Shown here in pieces: positions 1 to 9,697 of a stretch of DNA of 64,000 nucleotides (position 1 is its first letter; each line of letters opens with the position of its first letter). The notes below the pieces were generated by a model. That model made no database searches and was not told the DNA's origin. It saw only the letters and a list, made by a program, of their open reading frames with translations. The stretch lies in assembly GCA_963755435.1 (NCBI GenBank), contig CAVWJX010000003.1:992001-1056000 (forward strand), given 5' to 3'. Source of the DNA: AP-15 sp963755435. GTDB lineage: Bacteria; Pseudomonadota; Alphaproteobacteria; ATCC43930; CGMCC-115725. A program made the translations under genes and the position numbers.

Positions 1-1
1 G

Positions 2-1110
2 GTGACGACCGGCGAGCGCGCCGCGGCATCGCCCAGCGACGCCGCGATCGGCCGGCCACCGCGTCGACCGCCCGCCTTCCGGCGGGTCGTCGACGCTCGT
101 GCGGGCGCACGAGGAGCGACGGCTGGCGGTGGGCGGCACGGGTGGCCGCGCGTCCTGCCCCTGGCGCGCCCTGGTCTTCGCCGTCACGGTGCTGGCGGTC
201 AAGGCCTGGCCCGGCCGATCAAGGTGAACGGCTCGGGCTTCTTCACCGGGTCGGCGTGGAAGCCCGGGAGCACCTACGCCGCACCGTGCACACCCACGGG
301 GTGGCCCACCCCTCGGGCTCCGCCTACGGCGCCTGGCCGCTCATCGCTGGGCACCATCCAGACCTCGGTCATCGCCGTGGTCCTGGCGGTGCCCATCTCC
401 ATCGGCTGCGGCCTTCGCCCTGACCGAGCGGCTGCCCCGCTGGATCTCCCGGCCGCTCGGGTTCGCCATCGAGCTCCTGGCCGGCATCCCGAGCGTCGTG
501 ATCGGGCTGTGGGGCGTCGCTCACCCTCGGCCCGTTCCTCGCCCAGCACGTCTACCCGGTCATCGCCGACCACATGCCCGACGTGCCCGTGCTGCGCTAC
601 TTCCGCAACCCGGTGGGCCACGGCGAGGGCCTGCTGACCGCGGGCCTGGTGCTCGCCCTGATGATCGTGCCGATCATCACCGCCACCACCCGTGACCTCT
701 TCCGCCAGGTGCCCGCCGCTCCCCAAGGAGGGCGGCGAGGCCCTGGGCATGACCGACTGGGAGGTGGCCCGCCGGGTCACCATCCCCTGGGTGCGCTCGG
801 GCATCATCGGCGCCACCGTCCTCGGGCTCGGCCGGGCCCTCGGCGAGACCATCGCCGTGGCCATGATCACGGGCGCGCATCTTCCACGTGGCGCCCGAAC
901 ATCTACTCGCCCATGTCCACCATCGCCGCCGCCATCGTGACCCAGCTCGACTCGGCCTACACCGACGGCACCGGCTTCGCCGTCGCCACCCTGGCCGAGG
1001 TGGCGCTGGTGCTGGCCGTCATCTCGGTGCTGGTCAACATCTGGCCGCGCGCTGGATCGTGCGGCGCTCGGCCCGCCGGCGAAGCGGCCGTCGTGGGATC
1101 GATGGCGTGA
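2..1110 (+). CDS. pstC: Phosphate ABC transporter permease PstC (frame-broken)
   Basis: Inner-membrane permease of the high-affinity phosphate importer PstSCAB. The start GTG lies at the very edge of the window, so an upstream start cannot be excluded. The N-terminal region carries NGSGFFTG, followed by a transmembrane stretch and the permease EAA loop, read in a second frame as KEGGEALGMTDWEVARRV near 727-775. The C-terminus reads NIYSPMSTIAAAIVTQL. At least four single-base breaks (about 120-200, 400-420, 715 and 880) force frame changes, yet conserved PstC sequence continues across each. The stop TGA overlaps the GTG start of pstA, so the two are translationally coupled. pstS and pstB would be expected nearby but are not in the window downstream. 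Confidence 0.85.
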
Positions 1111-2040
1111 GCGCGCTGCCCCGTGTCCCGGTCGGCGGACGCGTGTCCTCGGTGCTGTTCCGCGTCGGGACCTTCCTGGCCCTCGCCCTGGTCCTCGGCC
1201 CCGCCGTCTGGCTCCTGGTCGGGGTGCTGGCGCACGGCCGCCCCCCACTGGCAGTGGAGCGTGCTGTGGACCCCGTTCAACAGAGCGCCACCGGCGGGCT
1301 GCCGGGGCCGATCGTCGGCACCCTGATCCTCATGGTCGGCGTCCTGGTGATCGCCGGCACGGTCGGGCGTGCTGGCCGGCATCCACCTGGCCGAGCTGGC
1401 CAGGCCGCGCCGGAGCGGTCGGCCCGGCGGCGAGGTCCTGCGGACCGCCTCCGACGTGCTCTCGGGCTTCCCCTCGATCGTCCTCGGCTACGTGGTCTAC
1501 GTGGCCCTGGTGGTCGGCCTGCACTGGGGGTACTCGCTGCTGCCGGCGGTCCTGGTGCTGTCGGTGATGGTGGTGCCCTACATCGCCAAGTCGACCGAGG
1601 TGGCGCTGCGCCAGGTGCCCGACAGCTACCGGGAGGGGGCGGAGGCCCTCGGGATGTCGACGGGCTACGCCCTGCGCAAGGTCGTGCTGCGGAGCGGCGG
1701 CGCCGGGGATCGTGACCGGCCTCCTGATCGCCCTGGCCATCGCCGGCGGGCGAGACGGCGCCGCTCATCTACACCGCCGAGTTCGCGACCAAATGGACAG
1801 GGTCGTTCATCCACGGCCACGGCTTCCCCTACCTGACCTACCTGGTGTGCGAGTACTGGGACTACCCCACCAAGCAGGCCAACATCCTCTCCTACGACGC
1901 CGGCCTCATCCTGGTGGTCATGGTCCTGGTGCTCCTGGTCGCCGCCCGGCTCATCGTCGCCCGCACCCAGCGCCACGCCGAGGGCCGGGCCAAGCTGACC
2001 CCCCGACCGGCCATCCCGGCCGTCCCCGTCACCGGGTTAG
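1107..2040 (+). CDS. pstA: Phosphate ABC transporter permease PstA (frame-broken)
   Basis: Second permease of the phosphate importer. The GTG start overlaps the pstC stop. Visible PstA hallmarks are a first membrane helix (FLALALVLGPAVWLLVGVL), the region FPSIVLGYVVYVALV, the EAA loop EGAEALGMSTGYALRKVV, and the C-terminal YDAGLILVVMVLVLLVAA helix. Breaks are seen near 1230, 1360, 1705 and 1750. The end is uncertain: a TAG at 2038-2040 fits the expected length but is not in the last running frame, which otherwise reads straight into the next gene. A further indel near 2000 would explain this. Confidence 0.85.
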
Positions 2041-2051
2041 GATCGGCGCCG

Positions 2052-2650
2052 ATGGCACTCGGTCGCGAGCTCGGGCCCCTGGAGGGCCTGCAGGGTACGT
2101 GGGAGGGTGCCGACGGCCTCGACGTCGGCGTACTCCAACGAGCGCGGCGAGGTGGCGGAGACCCCCTACCGCGAGCGCACCACCTTCAACCCCTTCGGCC
2201 CGGTCGAGAACGGCCGGCAGGTCCTCTACGGGCTGGACTACCGCACGGCCGCCTGGCGCGGCAACGAGGAGAACCCGTTCCACACCGAGGTGGGCTACTG
2301 GCTGTGGGACGCGGCGGAGGGCCAGGTCATGCGCTGCTTCATGGTCCCCCGGGGCACGCTCGTCCTGGCCGGGGGGCCGTCCGCACCCGGCGCCGACGTC
2401 CTCCACATGGAGGCCGCGGCAGGGCTCGGACACCTACGGCATCCTCTCCAACCGCTACCTCGCCGAGCAGGCCCGCACCACGCACTACGAGGTGACGGTC
2501 ACGGTGGGGGACGGCGTCTTCTCCTACGAGGAGACCACCACCATCCGCCACAGCCGCGTGACCGAGGTGCTGGAGCACACGGACCGGAACACCCTCCACC
2601 GGGTGGAGGCCCCGGGCGCCCACGGCGAGGTCTCCCGGCACCAGCAGTAG
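2052..2650 (+). CDS. Nitrobindin-like heme-binding beta-barrel protein
   Basis: Small FABP-like beta-barrel of the THAP4/nitrobindin family (DUF1794). Such proteins bind heme b and react with nitric oxide or peroxynitrite in other organisms. The family signature LQGTWEG sits at the N-terminus and the C-terminal strand reads HTDRNTLHRV, the region that holds the family's heme-ligand histidine. About 199 residues, usual for the family. Two frame breaks (about 2130 and 2415) divide it, with matching family sequence on both sides. Gas or reactive-nitrogen handling is inferred from the family only; nothing in the context supports a specific role. Confidence 0.75.
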
Positions 2651-2652
2651 CC

Positions 2653-3895
2653 ATGTTCGAGTGGAGCGACGAGCACCTGGCGATCCGCGACGCGGTCCGC
2701 CGGTTCGTCCACGAGGAGATCGACCCCCGGCTGGACGACCTGGAGCACGGCGACCTGCCCCCCTACGACGTCATCCGGAAGCTCTACGCCACCTTCGGGC
2801 TGGACCAGCTCGCCCGGGAGGGCTTCAGCCGGGCGCTCGAGCGCAAGCGGTCCGGGCAGGGGGCGGGAGAGCGGGACGGCGGCGGGGACGGGGACGGCGG
2901 CGGCCCGGGCCAGGCGGCGATGACGCTCATCCCCATCATCGAGCTCTCGCCGCTGCCCGGGGATCGTGACGGCGCTCGGGGTCACCACCGGGCTCGCCGC
3001 CGGCACCGTGATGCGGCGGGGCACCCCCGCGCAGATGGAGCGGTGGGGGCTGGACCTGCTCACGCTGGACAAGATCGGCGCCTGGGCCATCACCGAGCCC
3101 GGAGTCCGGGTCGGACGCCCTCGGGGGCATGCGGCCGACCGCCCGGCGCGACGGTGACGGCTACGTGCTGAACGGGAGCAAGACGTTCATCACCAACGGC
3201 CCCTACGCCGACACCATCGTCTTCTACGCCAAGCTGGACGACGGCTCGGGCACCGAGCCCCGCCAGCGCAAGGTGCTGACCTTCGTGCTGGACCGCGGCA
3301 TGGACGGGCCTGGAGCAGTCCGGGCCGCTGCGGAAGATGGGCCTGCACTCCTCGCCCACCGGCGAGCTGTTCCTGGCCGACGTGCAGGTCGGCCGGGACC
3401 GGCTCCTGGGCGAGACCGAGGACGAGCCGGGCGGGGGCGGCCGGCAGAGCGCCAGGGACAACTTCGCCACCGAGCGGGCCGGCGTGGCGGCCATGGCCCT
3501 GGGCGTGATCGACGAGTGCCTCCAGCGGTCCGTGGCCTACGCCAAGGAGCGCGCTCCTGTGGGGGAAGCCCATCGCCGACTTCCAGCTCGTCCAGCTCAA
3601 GCTGGCCCGCATGGAGGTGGCGCGCCTGAACGTGGAGAACCTGGTGTTCCGGCACATCGAGCTGTCGGCCGCCGGCCGGAGCCTCTCGCTGGCCGAGGCG
3701 TCGGCCATGAAGCTCTACGCCGCCCAGGCGGCCACCGAGGTGGCCATGGAGGCGGTGCAGCTCCTCGGCGGGAACGGGTACATGGCCGAGTACCGGGTCG
3801 AGCAACTGGCCCGGGACGCCAAGGTCTTCCAGATCTACGCCGGCACGGACGAGATCCAGGTCACCCACATCGCCAGGGACCTGCTGTCCCGTTGA
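2653..3895 (+). CDS. Acyl-CoA dehydrogenase
   Basis: FAD-dependent acyl-CoA dehydrogenase, alpha,beta-desaturating an acyl-CoA thioester. The order of the fold is clear: N-terminal helices (FEWSDEHLAIRDAVRRFV), the middle beta domain with the substrate-loop signature AWAITEPESGSDA (after correcting one base) and LNGSKTFITNG, and the C-terminal helical domain with QLLGGNGYMAEY and IYAGTDEIQ. The acidic loop ERDGGGDGDGGG near residue 80 is an unusual low-complexity insertion. Frame breaks lie near 2960, 3107, 3312 and 3560. The stop overlaps the TTG start of the next SDR gene. Substrate chain length cannot be told from sequence. Confidence 0.88.
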
Positions 3896-4667
3896 CGGCG
3901 GACGACCTCTTCTCGGTCCGGGGGAAGGTGGCCCTGGTCACCGGCGGCTCCCGGGGCATCGGCCTCATGATCGCCACCGGCCTGGTGGAGGGCGGGGCCA
4001 CGGTGTACGTCGTCCTCCCGCAAGGCCGAGGCCTGCAACGAGGTCGCCGCCGAGCTCTCGGCGCCGGGACCTGCGTCGGCGCTGCCGGCCGACCTCTCCA
4101 CCGAGGACGGCTGCCGGGCCCTGGCCGCCGCGGCTCGGCGAGCGGGCGGACCGGCTCGACGTGCTGGTCAACAACGCCGGCGCCACCTGGGGCGCGCCCC
4201 TGGAGGCGTTCGACGACGCCGCCTGGGACCGGGTCCTCGCCCTCAACGTCAAAGGCGTGTTCCACCTGACCAGGTTCCTGCTCCCCCTCCTGCGGGCGGC
4301 CGGCACGGCGGAGGAGCCGGCCAGGGTGGTCAACATCGGGTCGATCGACGGCATCCACGTGCCGGTGCTCGAGACCTACTCGTACTCGGCGTCGAAGGCC
4401 GCCGTGCACCAGCTCACCCGGCACCTGGCGCGCCGGCTGGCCCCCGAGATCACGGTCAACGCCATCGCGCCCGGGCCGTTCGAGTCCAAGATGATGGCCG
4501 CCACCCTGGACGCGTTCGGCGACCAGATCGCCGCCGCCGCGCCGCTCAAGCGCATCGGCCGGCCGGACGACATGGCCGGCGCCGTGATCTACCTGGCCTC
4601 CAGGGCCGGCGCCTACCTCACCGGCGCCGTCATCCCGGTGGACGGCGGGATCGCCACCGTCGGCTGA
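3892..4667 (+). CDS. SDR-family oxidoreductase
   Basis: Classical short-chain dehydrogenase/reductase using NAD(P)H. The cofactor motif TGGSRGIG is near residue 20, then NNAG near residue 90, the catalytic YSASK, and the C-terminal PVDGGIATVG. It overlaps the acyl-CoA dehydrogenase stop (TTG start inside the TGA context), which suggests both act on the same acyl substrate, for example as a 3-hydroxyacyl or 3-oxoacyl step. Breaks occur near 4018 and 4135. A TTG start is assumed because no better start lies upstream of the glycine motif; GTG at 3928 would truncate the fold. Confidence 0.85.
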
Positions 4668-4670
4668 CCG

Positions 4671-5541
4671 TCAGGCGAACACCACCGTCCGGGTGCCGTT
4701 GAGCAGCACCCGGTCCTCCAGGTGCCAGCGCAGCCCCTGGGCCAGCACGGTGCGCTCGATGTCCTGGCCGATCCTGACCAGCTCCTCCGCCGTGTCGCTG
4801 TGGTCGATCCGGCGGGTGTCCTGCTCGATGATCGGCCCCTCGTCCAGGTGCTCGGTCACGTAGTGGCACGTGGCGCCTATGAGCTTGACGCCGCGGTCGA
4901 ACGCCTGGTGGTACGGCCGGGCGCCGGCGAACGAGGGCAGGAAGCTGTGGTGGATGTTGATCACCCGGCCGGGAAGGCGCCGGCACAGCTCGGGCGGGAG
5001 GATCTGCATGTAGCGGGCCAGCACCATCACGTCGCCGGCGGCGGCGTCGAAGATCCGCGCCACCTCGGCGAAGGCCGCCGCACGGCCGGCGTCGCCACCG
5101 TCGGCCACGCGGGGCACGGGGACGTGGTGGAACGGCGATCCCGTGCCACTCCACCACCGGGCGCAGTGTCTCGTGGTTCGACACCACGCACGGGATGTCG
5201 CAGGGGAGGTCCCCGCTCCGCCAGCGGTAGAGCAGGTCGGCCAGGCAGTGCTCCTCGCGGCTCACCAGGATCACCACCCGCTTGCGCACGTCGGTGTCGG
5301 TCAGGTTCCAGCCCATGCCGAACTCCCGCGCCACCGGCTCGAACCGCTCCCGGAAGCCGTCCAGGTCGAAGGGGAGCGTCTCGGCGATGACCTCGATGCG
5401 GAGGAAGAACCGGCCGGTGGACAGGTCGCCGTGCTGGGCCGCCTCGAGCACCGAGCCGCCGTGGCCGGCGATGAAGCCGCTGACCGCGGCCACGATCCCG
5501 ATGCGATCGGGGCAGGTGATGGTCAGGACGAAGCGTCGCAT
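4671..5541 (-). CDS. purU: Formyltetrahydrofolate deformylase
   Basis: PurU hydrolyses 10-formyl-THF to formate and THF, balancing the one-carbon pool. The N-terminal ACT domain (MRRFVLTITCPDRIGIVAAV) is followed by RKRVVILVSREEHCLADLLY and the formyltransferase-fold catalytic half with INIHHSFLPSF and the conserved YVTEHLDEGPII. Length is about 289 residues, normal for PurU. A single break near 5140 separates the halves. The gene is convergent with the SDR gene, ending 3 bases from its stop. Confidence 0.93.
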
Positions 5542-5618
5542 CCCCCCATCATCCCCGAGCGGCGGCGTGCCGGCCGCGAACCGCCTGGCCGCCCCTAATA
5601 CCAAGTAATCCTATCTTA

Positions 5619-5647
5619 TTGACAAAGTAGAGAGGTTTAGTCATGAT
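5619..5647 (+). promoter_or_regulatory. Sigma-70-type promoter for the sulfate transport operon
   Basis: A perfect -35 hexamer TTGACA (5619-5624) is followed after 17 bases by CATGAT (5642-5647), a 4/6 match to the -10 consensus. The predicted start of transcription falls on or within two bases of the ATG at 5654. No Shine-Dalgarno sequence precedes that ATG, so the mRNA is probably leaderless. Confidence 0.55.
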
Positions 5648-5653
5648 TAGCCC

Positions 5654-6728
5654 ATGACCACCACGCCCCACGCCGCCCGCCCGCGAACCCACCGGCGCGC
5701 CGCCCGGCGCGACCTGGCCCGTGTCGCCGCCGTCCTCGCCTCGGTCCTCGCCTCGGTCCTCGCCTCGGTCGCCGCCGTGGTCGCCGTCGCCGCCGTGCCG
5801 GCCGGCGCCACCGGCGGCTCGGTGGCGCTCGTGGCCTACTCCACGCCGGAGCCCGCGTACACCGCGCTGATCAAGGCGTTCGAGGCCTCCAGGGCCGGAT
5901 CGGGCGTGAGCGTCACAACCTCCTACGGGCCCTCGGGCACCCAGGCCACAGACGTGGTGGCCGGGCAGCCGGCCGGCGTGGTCAACTTCTCGACCGCACT
6001 GGACATGGACAAGCTGGTCAAGGCCGGGCTCGGTGTCGGCGAGCTGGGACCGGGGCCCCACCAGGGGCATGGTCACCAACTCGATCGTCTCGTTCATCGT
6101 GCGCAAGGGCAACCCCCGCCACCTCACGACGTGGACAGACCTCGTCAAGAAGGGAGTGCAGGTCGTCACCCCGAACCCCTTCAGCTCGGGCAGCGCCAAG
6201 TGGAACCTGATGGCGGCCTACGGCGCGCAGGTCGCCATGGGCAGGTCCCGGGCCACGGCCGACGCCTTCCTGGCCAAGCTCCTCAAGCACACGGTCGCCC
6301 AGCCGACCAGCGCCAGCACGGCGTTGCAGACCTTCCTCTCGGGCCAGGGTGACGTGCTGCTCGACTACGAGGACGACGCCCGCTACGCGAAGAGCCAGGG
6401 CGAGCCCATCTCCATCGTGACCCCGCCGCAGTCGATCCTCATCCAGAACCCGATCGCCGTCACCGAGCACGCGTCGGATCCCGGCCGCCGCCAGGGCGCT
6501 CGTGGCCTACCTGCTCTCCCCGGCGGGCCAGCGGATTGGGGCAGGCAGGGCTACCGGCCGGTGCTCCCGGCGGTGGCGGCGCAGTTCCACTTCCCCCAGC
6601 CCACGACCTTCACCATCACAAGCCTCGGCGGGTGGGCAGCGGTCAACGCCAGGTTCTTCACAGCCACAACCGGGATCGTGGCCAGGATCGAGCAGGGCCT
6701 GGGCGTGTCGACGTCGAAGGGTGGCTGA
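5654..6728 (+). CDS. Sulfate/thiosulfate ABC transporter substrate-binding protein
   Basis: Extracytoplasmic sulfate-binding protein (Sbp/CysP family). A Tat-like or Sec signal peptide with Arg-rich start and Ala/Val core runs to about residue 50 and contains a threefold LASV repeat. Family sequence includes VALVAYSTPEPAYTALI, the ligand-region QATDVVAGQPA, IVSFIVRKGNPR, and the C-terminal GYRPVLPAV. Breaks lie near 6035, 6480 and 6535. The stop overlaps the cysT GTG. It is the first gene of a four-gene operon with cysT, cysW and cysA. Confidence 0.85.
5732..5767 (+). repeat. Three tandem copies of a 12-bp unit in a signal peptide
   Basis: GTCCTCGCCTCG is repeated three times without change, in frame, adding VLAS units to the hydrophobic core of the sulfate-binding protein's signal peptide. 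Confidence 0.9.
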
Positions 6729-7587
6729 CGGCGGCCTCCGGGCCCTGACCCTCGGCCGCCGGGCGACCGCCGGGCGGCGGGCCGCCCGCGGCCGGGTAGC
6801 CCGCCTGGCCACCCGGATCGGGGGACCGGCCCTCGCCGTCACCTACCTGAGCATGCTCGTCCTGCTGCCGCTGGCCGCCGTCCTCAGCAAGGCGTTCAGC
6901 AGCGGGCCGGCGCAGTGCTGGCACTGGGTCACCGAGCCGGAGGGGGTGGCCGCGCTCGAGCTCACCCTCCTGTGCTCGCTGGGCGTGGCCGTGGTCAACT
7001 CGGTCGCCGGGCTGGTGATCGCCTGGGTGCTCGTCCGGGACGAGTTCCCGGGCAAGCGCCTGGTCGGGGCCGTCATCGACCTCCCCTTCGCCCTCCCCAC
7101 GATCGTGGCCGGCCTCACGCTCCTCAGCCTCTACGGCCCGGGCAGCCCGTTCGGGGTGGACGTGGCCGGCACCAGGATCGGGATCCTCCTGGCCCTGGCG
7201 TTCGTCACCCTCCCGTTCTGCGTGCGCTCGGTCCAGCCGGTCCTCGCCGAGCTGGACCGGGAGACGGAGGAGGCCGCCGCCTCCCTGGGGGCGAGCGGGA
7301 CCGGGGTGCTCAGGCGGATCGTGCTGCCGGGCGTGGCCCCGGCCGTGCTCGCCGGCGCCGGGCTGGCGTTCGCCCGGGCCGTCGGGGAGTTCGGCTCGGT
7401 GGTGCTCATCTCCGGCAACCTGCCGTTCAAGACCGAGGTCGCGTCCTCCTGGATCTACAGCCTCTCCCAGAGCGGCTCCCTCCCGGCGGCGGCGGCCGTG
7501 TCCGTGGTCCTGGTGCTGATCGCCCTCGTGGTCCTGGTGGCCATCGGCGCCCTCCGCCGGAGGTTCGACGTGGCCGAGGCCGCATGA
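6721..7587 (+). CDS. cysT: Sulfate ABC transporter permease CysT
   Basis: Inner-membrane permease of the sulfate importer. It reads intact from GTG 6721. About six membrane helices are visible, with the binding-protein-dependent loop EEAAASLGASGTGVLRRIVL and the CysT-typical GEFGSVVLISGNLPFKTEV. It overlaps the preceding stop and its own stop overlaps the cysW ATG (ATGA). At 288 residues it has normal length. Confidence 0.92.
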   Translation: MADGGLRALTLGRRATAGRRAARGRVARLATRIGGPALAVTYLSMLVLLPLAAVLSKAFSSGPAQCWHWVTEPEGVAALELTLLCSLGVAVVNSVAGLVIAWVLVRDEFPGKRLVGAVIDLPFALPTIVAGLTLLSLYGPGSPFGVDVAGTRIGILLALAFVTLPFCVRSVQPVLAELDRETEEAAASLGASGTGVLRRIVLPGVAPAVLAGAGLAFARAVGEFGSVVLISGNLPFKTEVASSWIYSLSQSGSLPAAAAVSVVLVLIALVVLVAIGALRRRFDVAEAA

Positions 7588-8457
7588 GCCGCGGCACGGG
7601 CTCCCGCTGGCGCTGGCCGCTCCGCGTGGTCGCCCTCGGCTACCTGGCACTGCTGGTGGTGGTCCCGGTGGCGTCGGTGTTCTACCGGGCCTTCGAGCAC
7701 GGCCTGGCCGCGGCGTGGGGCTCGGTCACGACGCCGGACGCGCTCCACGCCCTCTGGCTCACCCTGGTGGTGGTGGTGATCGCCGTCCCGGCCGACACGG
7801 TGTTCGGCGTGGGGGTGTCGCTCGTCCTGGCCCGCCACCGGTTCCCGGGCGCGTGGCTGCTCGACGCGCTCGTCGACGTCCCGCTCGCCGTCTCGCCGGT
7901 GGTGGTGGGGCTCGCCCTGCTCCTCGTCTACGGCCGGGGGGGCTGGCTCGGCAACTGGCTGGCCGCCCACGGCATCCAGGTGGTGTTCTCGCTCCCCGGG
8001 ATCGTGATGGCCTCGGCGGCGGTGGCGCTCCCCTACGTGGTCCGGGAGGTCCTGCCGGTGCTCCAGGAGGTCGGCACGGAGCAGGAGCAGGCGGCGGCCA
8101 CCCTCGGCGCGGGGCCGCTGGCCGACGTTCCGTCGGATCACGCTCCCCTCCGTACGGCGCGGCCTCACCTACGGCGTGGTGCTCACCACGGCGCGGGTCC
8201 TCGGCGAGTTCGGTGCCGTGGCGATCGTGTCGGGCGCGATCGCCGGCAAGACCCAGACGTTCACGCTGTTCATCGAGAACAGCGTGAACAACCTCGACCC
8301 GGTCGGGGCCTACGCGGGCTCGGTGATCCTGGCGCTCCTCGCCCTCGGGGTCCTCGCCGCCCTCGGCACCGACCCGGAGAGAAGGAGGAGGAGATGGCGA
8401 TCACCGTCCGATCCGTCAGCAAGCGGTTCGGCGACGCCGTCGCTCTCGACGACGTGA
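7584..8457 (+). CDS. cysW: Sulfate ABC transporter permease CysW (3' end uncertain)
   Basis: Partner permease of CysT. Membrane helices and the loop QEQAAATLGA are followed, after a break near 8135, by GVVLTTARVLGEFGAVAIVS and GKTQTFTLFIENSVNN, typical of CysW. In the given sequence no stop occurs before cysA begins at 8394, and the frame runs on to a TGA at 8457, ending in residues that are an out-of-frame read of cysA. An indel near 8370 that hides the true stop is more likely than a 64-base overlap. Confidence 0.88.
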
Positions 8458-9411
8458 CCCTCACGGTGCCCCCGGGCTCCCTCACCGCCCTGCTCGGCCC
8501 GAGCGGCGGCGGGAAGTCCACGCTCCTGCGCATCGTGGCCGGGCTCGAGGTCCCGGACGCCGGGTCGGTGGAGATCGACGGGGAGGACGTGACCTCGGTC
8601 CCGGTACGCCGGCGGGGCATCGGCTTCTGCTTCCAGCACTACGCGCCGTTCCGGCACCTGACCGTCCGGCGGAACGTCGCCTTCGGGCTGGAGATCCGGC
8701 GGCGGCCCAAGACCGAGATCCGGCGGCGGACCGACGAGCTGCTGGAGCTGGTCCGCATCGGCCACCTCGCCGACCGCTACCCGGCACAGCTCTCCGGGGG
8801 CCAGCGGCAGCGGATGGCGCTCGCCCGCGCCCTCGCCATCGAGCCCCGGGTCCTCCTCCTCGACGAGCCCTTCGGCGCCCTCGACGCCCAGGTCCGCCAG
8901 CAGCTCCGCACCTGGCTCCGCGACCTGCACGACCACGATCGCCGTCACCACCGTGCTCGTCACCCACGACCAGGAGGAGGCGATGGAGGTCGCCGACCGC
9001 CTCGCCATCATCAACCAGGGCCGCCTGGAGCAGGTCGGGGCGCCGGCGGAGATCTACGACCGGCCGGCCAACGAGTTCGTCCTCCGGTTCCTGGGCCCGG
9101 CCACCGAGCTCGGCGGCGAGCCGGTGCGTCCCCACGACCTGGTCCTCCACCGCGACCCGTGCCCGGGCGGCCACCGCGCCACCGTGGAACGGGTCACCCA
9201 CCTGGGGTTCGAGGTCCGGGTGGATCTCGCCCTCCGGGAGGGCGGCACGACCTGGGTCCAGCTCAGCCGGGGCACCGCCGCCGAGCTGGGACCGGTCCCC
9301 GGCCACCAGGTCTGGGTGGCGCGGACGGAGGCGGCCGCCGGCCTCCCGGCACGGGGGTTTGCCCGAGACGACCCCCGGGTACGGGCAGGCCGAGCGAGAC
9401 GGAGGTGCACG
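8394..9411 (+). CDS. cysA: Sulfate ABC transporter ATP-binding protein CysA
   Basis: ATPase of the sulfate importer. A strong ribosome-binding site (GGAGGAG) precedes ATG 8394. Walker A GPSGGGKS, the signature LSGGQRQRMALARAL and Walker B VLLLDEPFGALDA are all present. After a break near 8945 the H-loop VLVTHDQEEAMEVADR follows, and the C-terminal TOBE-like domain runs through about 9350. No stop codon is visible before the next gene at 9412, so the end given here is the limit of the region, not an observed stop. Confidence 0.88.
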
Positions 9412-9631
9412 GTGGCAGACCCGACGCAGCCCGACGACAGGACCGAGGCGGCCGACGAGGCCGAGGGCGGCGCGGCCCACCAGGCGGACCGCGCCCCGAC
9501 CCCGGACGAGGAGGAGGCGGCGGCGCGGGGCCAGCCGGGCGGACCGGGCCGATCCTGCGGACGTGGCGGCGCACGAGCGGGACATGGGCGAGCGGGGCGC
9601 CCGCGCGGAGGGCGAGGGCCGGATCCCCTAG
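9412..9631 (+). CDS. Small acidic conserved hypothetical protein
   Basis: A 70-odd residue, Asp/Glu-rich protein starting at GTG 9412 behind GGAGG. After a break near 9545 it ends in the pattern VAAHERDMGERGARAEGEGRIP. From memory, short actinobacterial proteins of unknown function often end in a similar GEGxIP pattern. No domain or membrane segment is visible and function is unknown. It is the last gene of the sulfate operon by position, but a link to sulfate uptake is not shown. Confidence 0.5.
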
Positions 9632-9697
9632 CGCGCCCGCTCGGCACCGCGGGCGCTGTACCCTCCGGGCACAGTCCCGAGGAGAGGGTGTGGGCCG

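Noticed and set aside
1..9000. Reading every broken gene as a pseudogene
   Set aside because: Breaks are single-base, occur in many unrelated essential-type genes (pst, purU, cys), and conserved motifs continue at once in another frame. Assembly error explains this better than decay.
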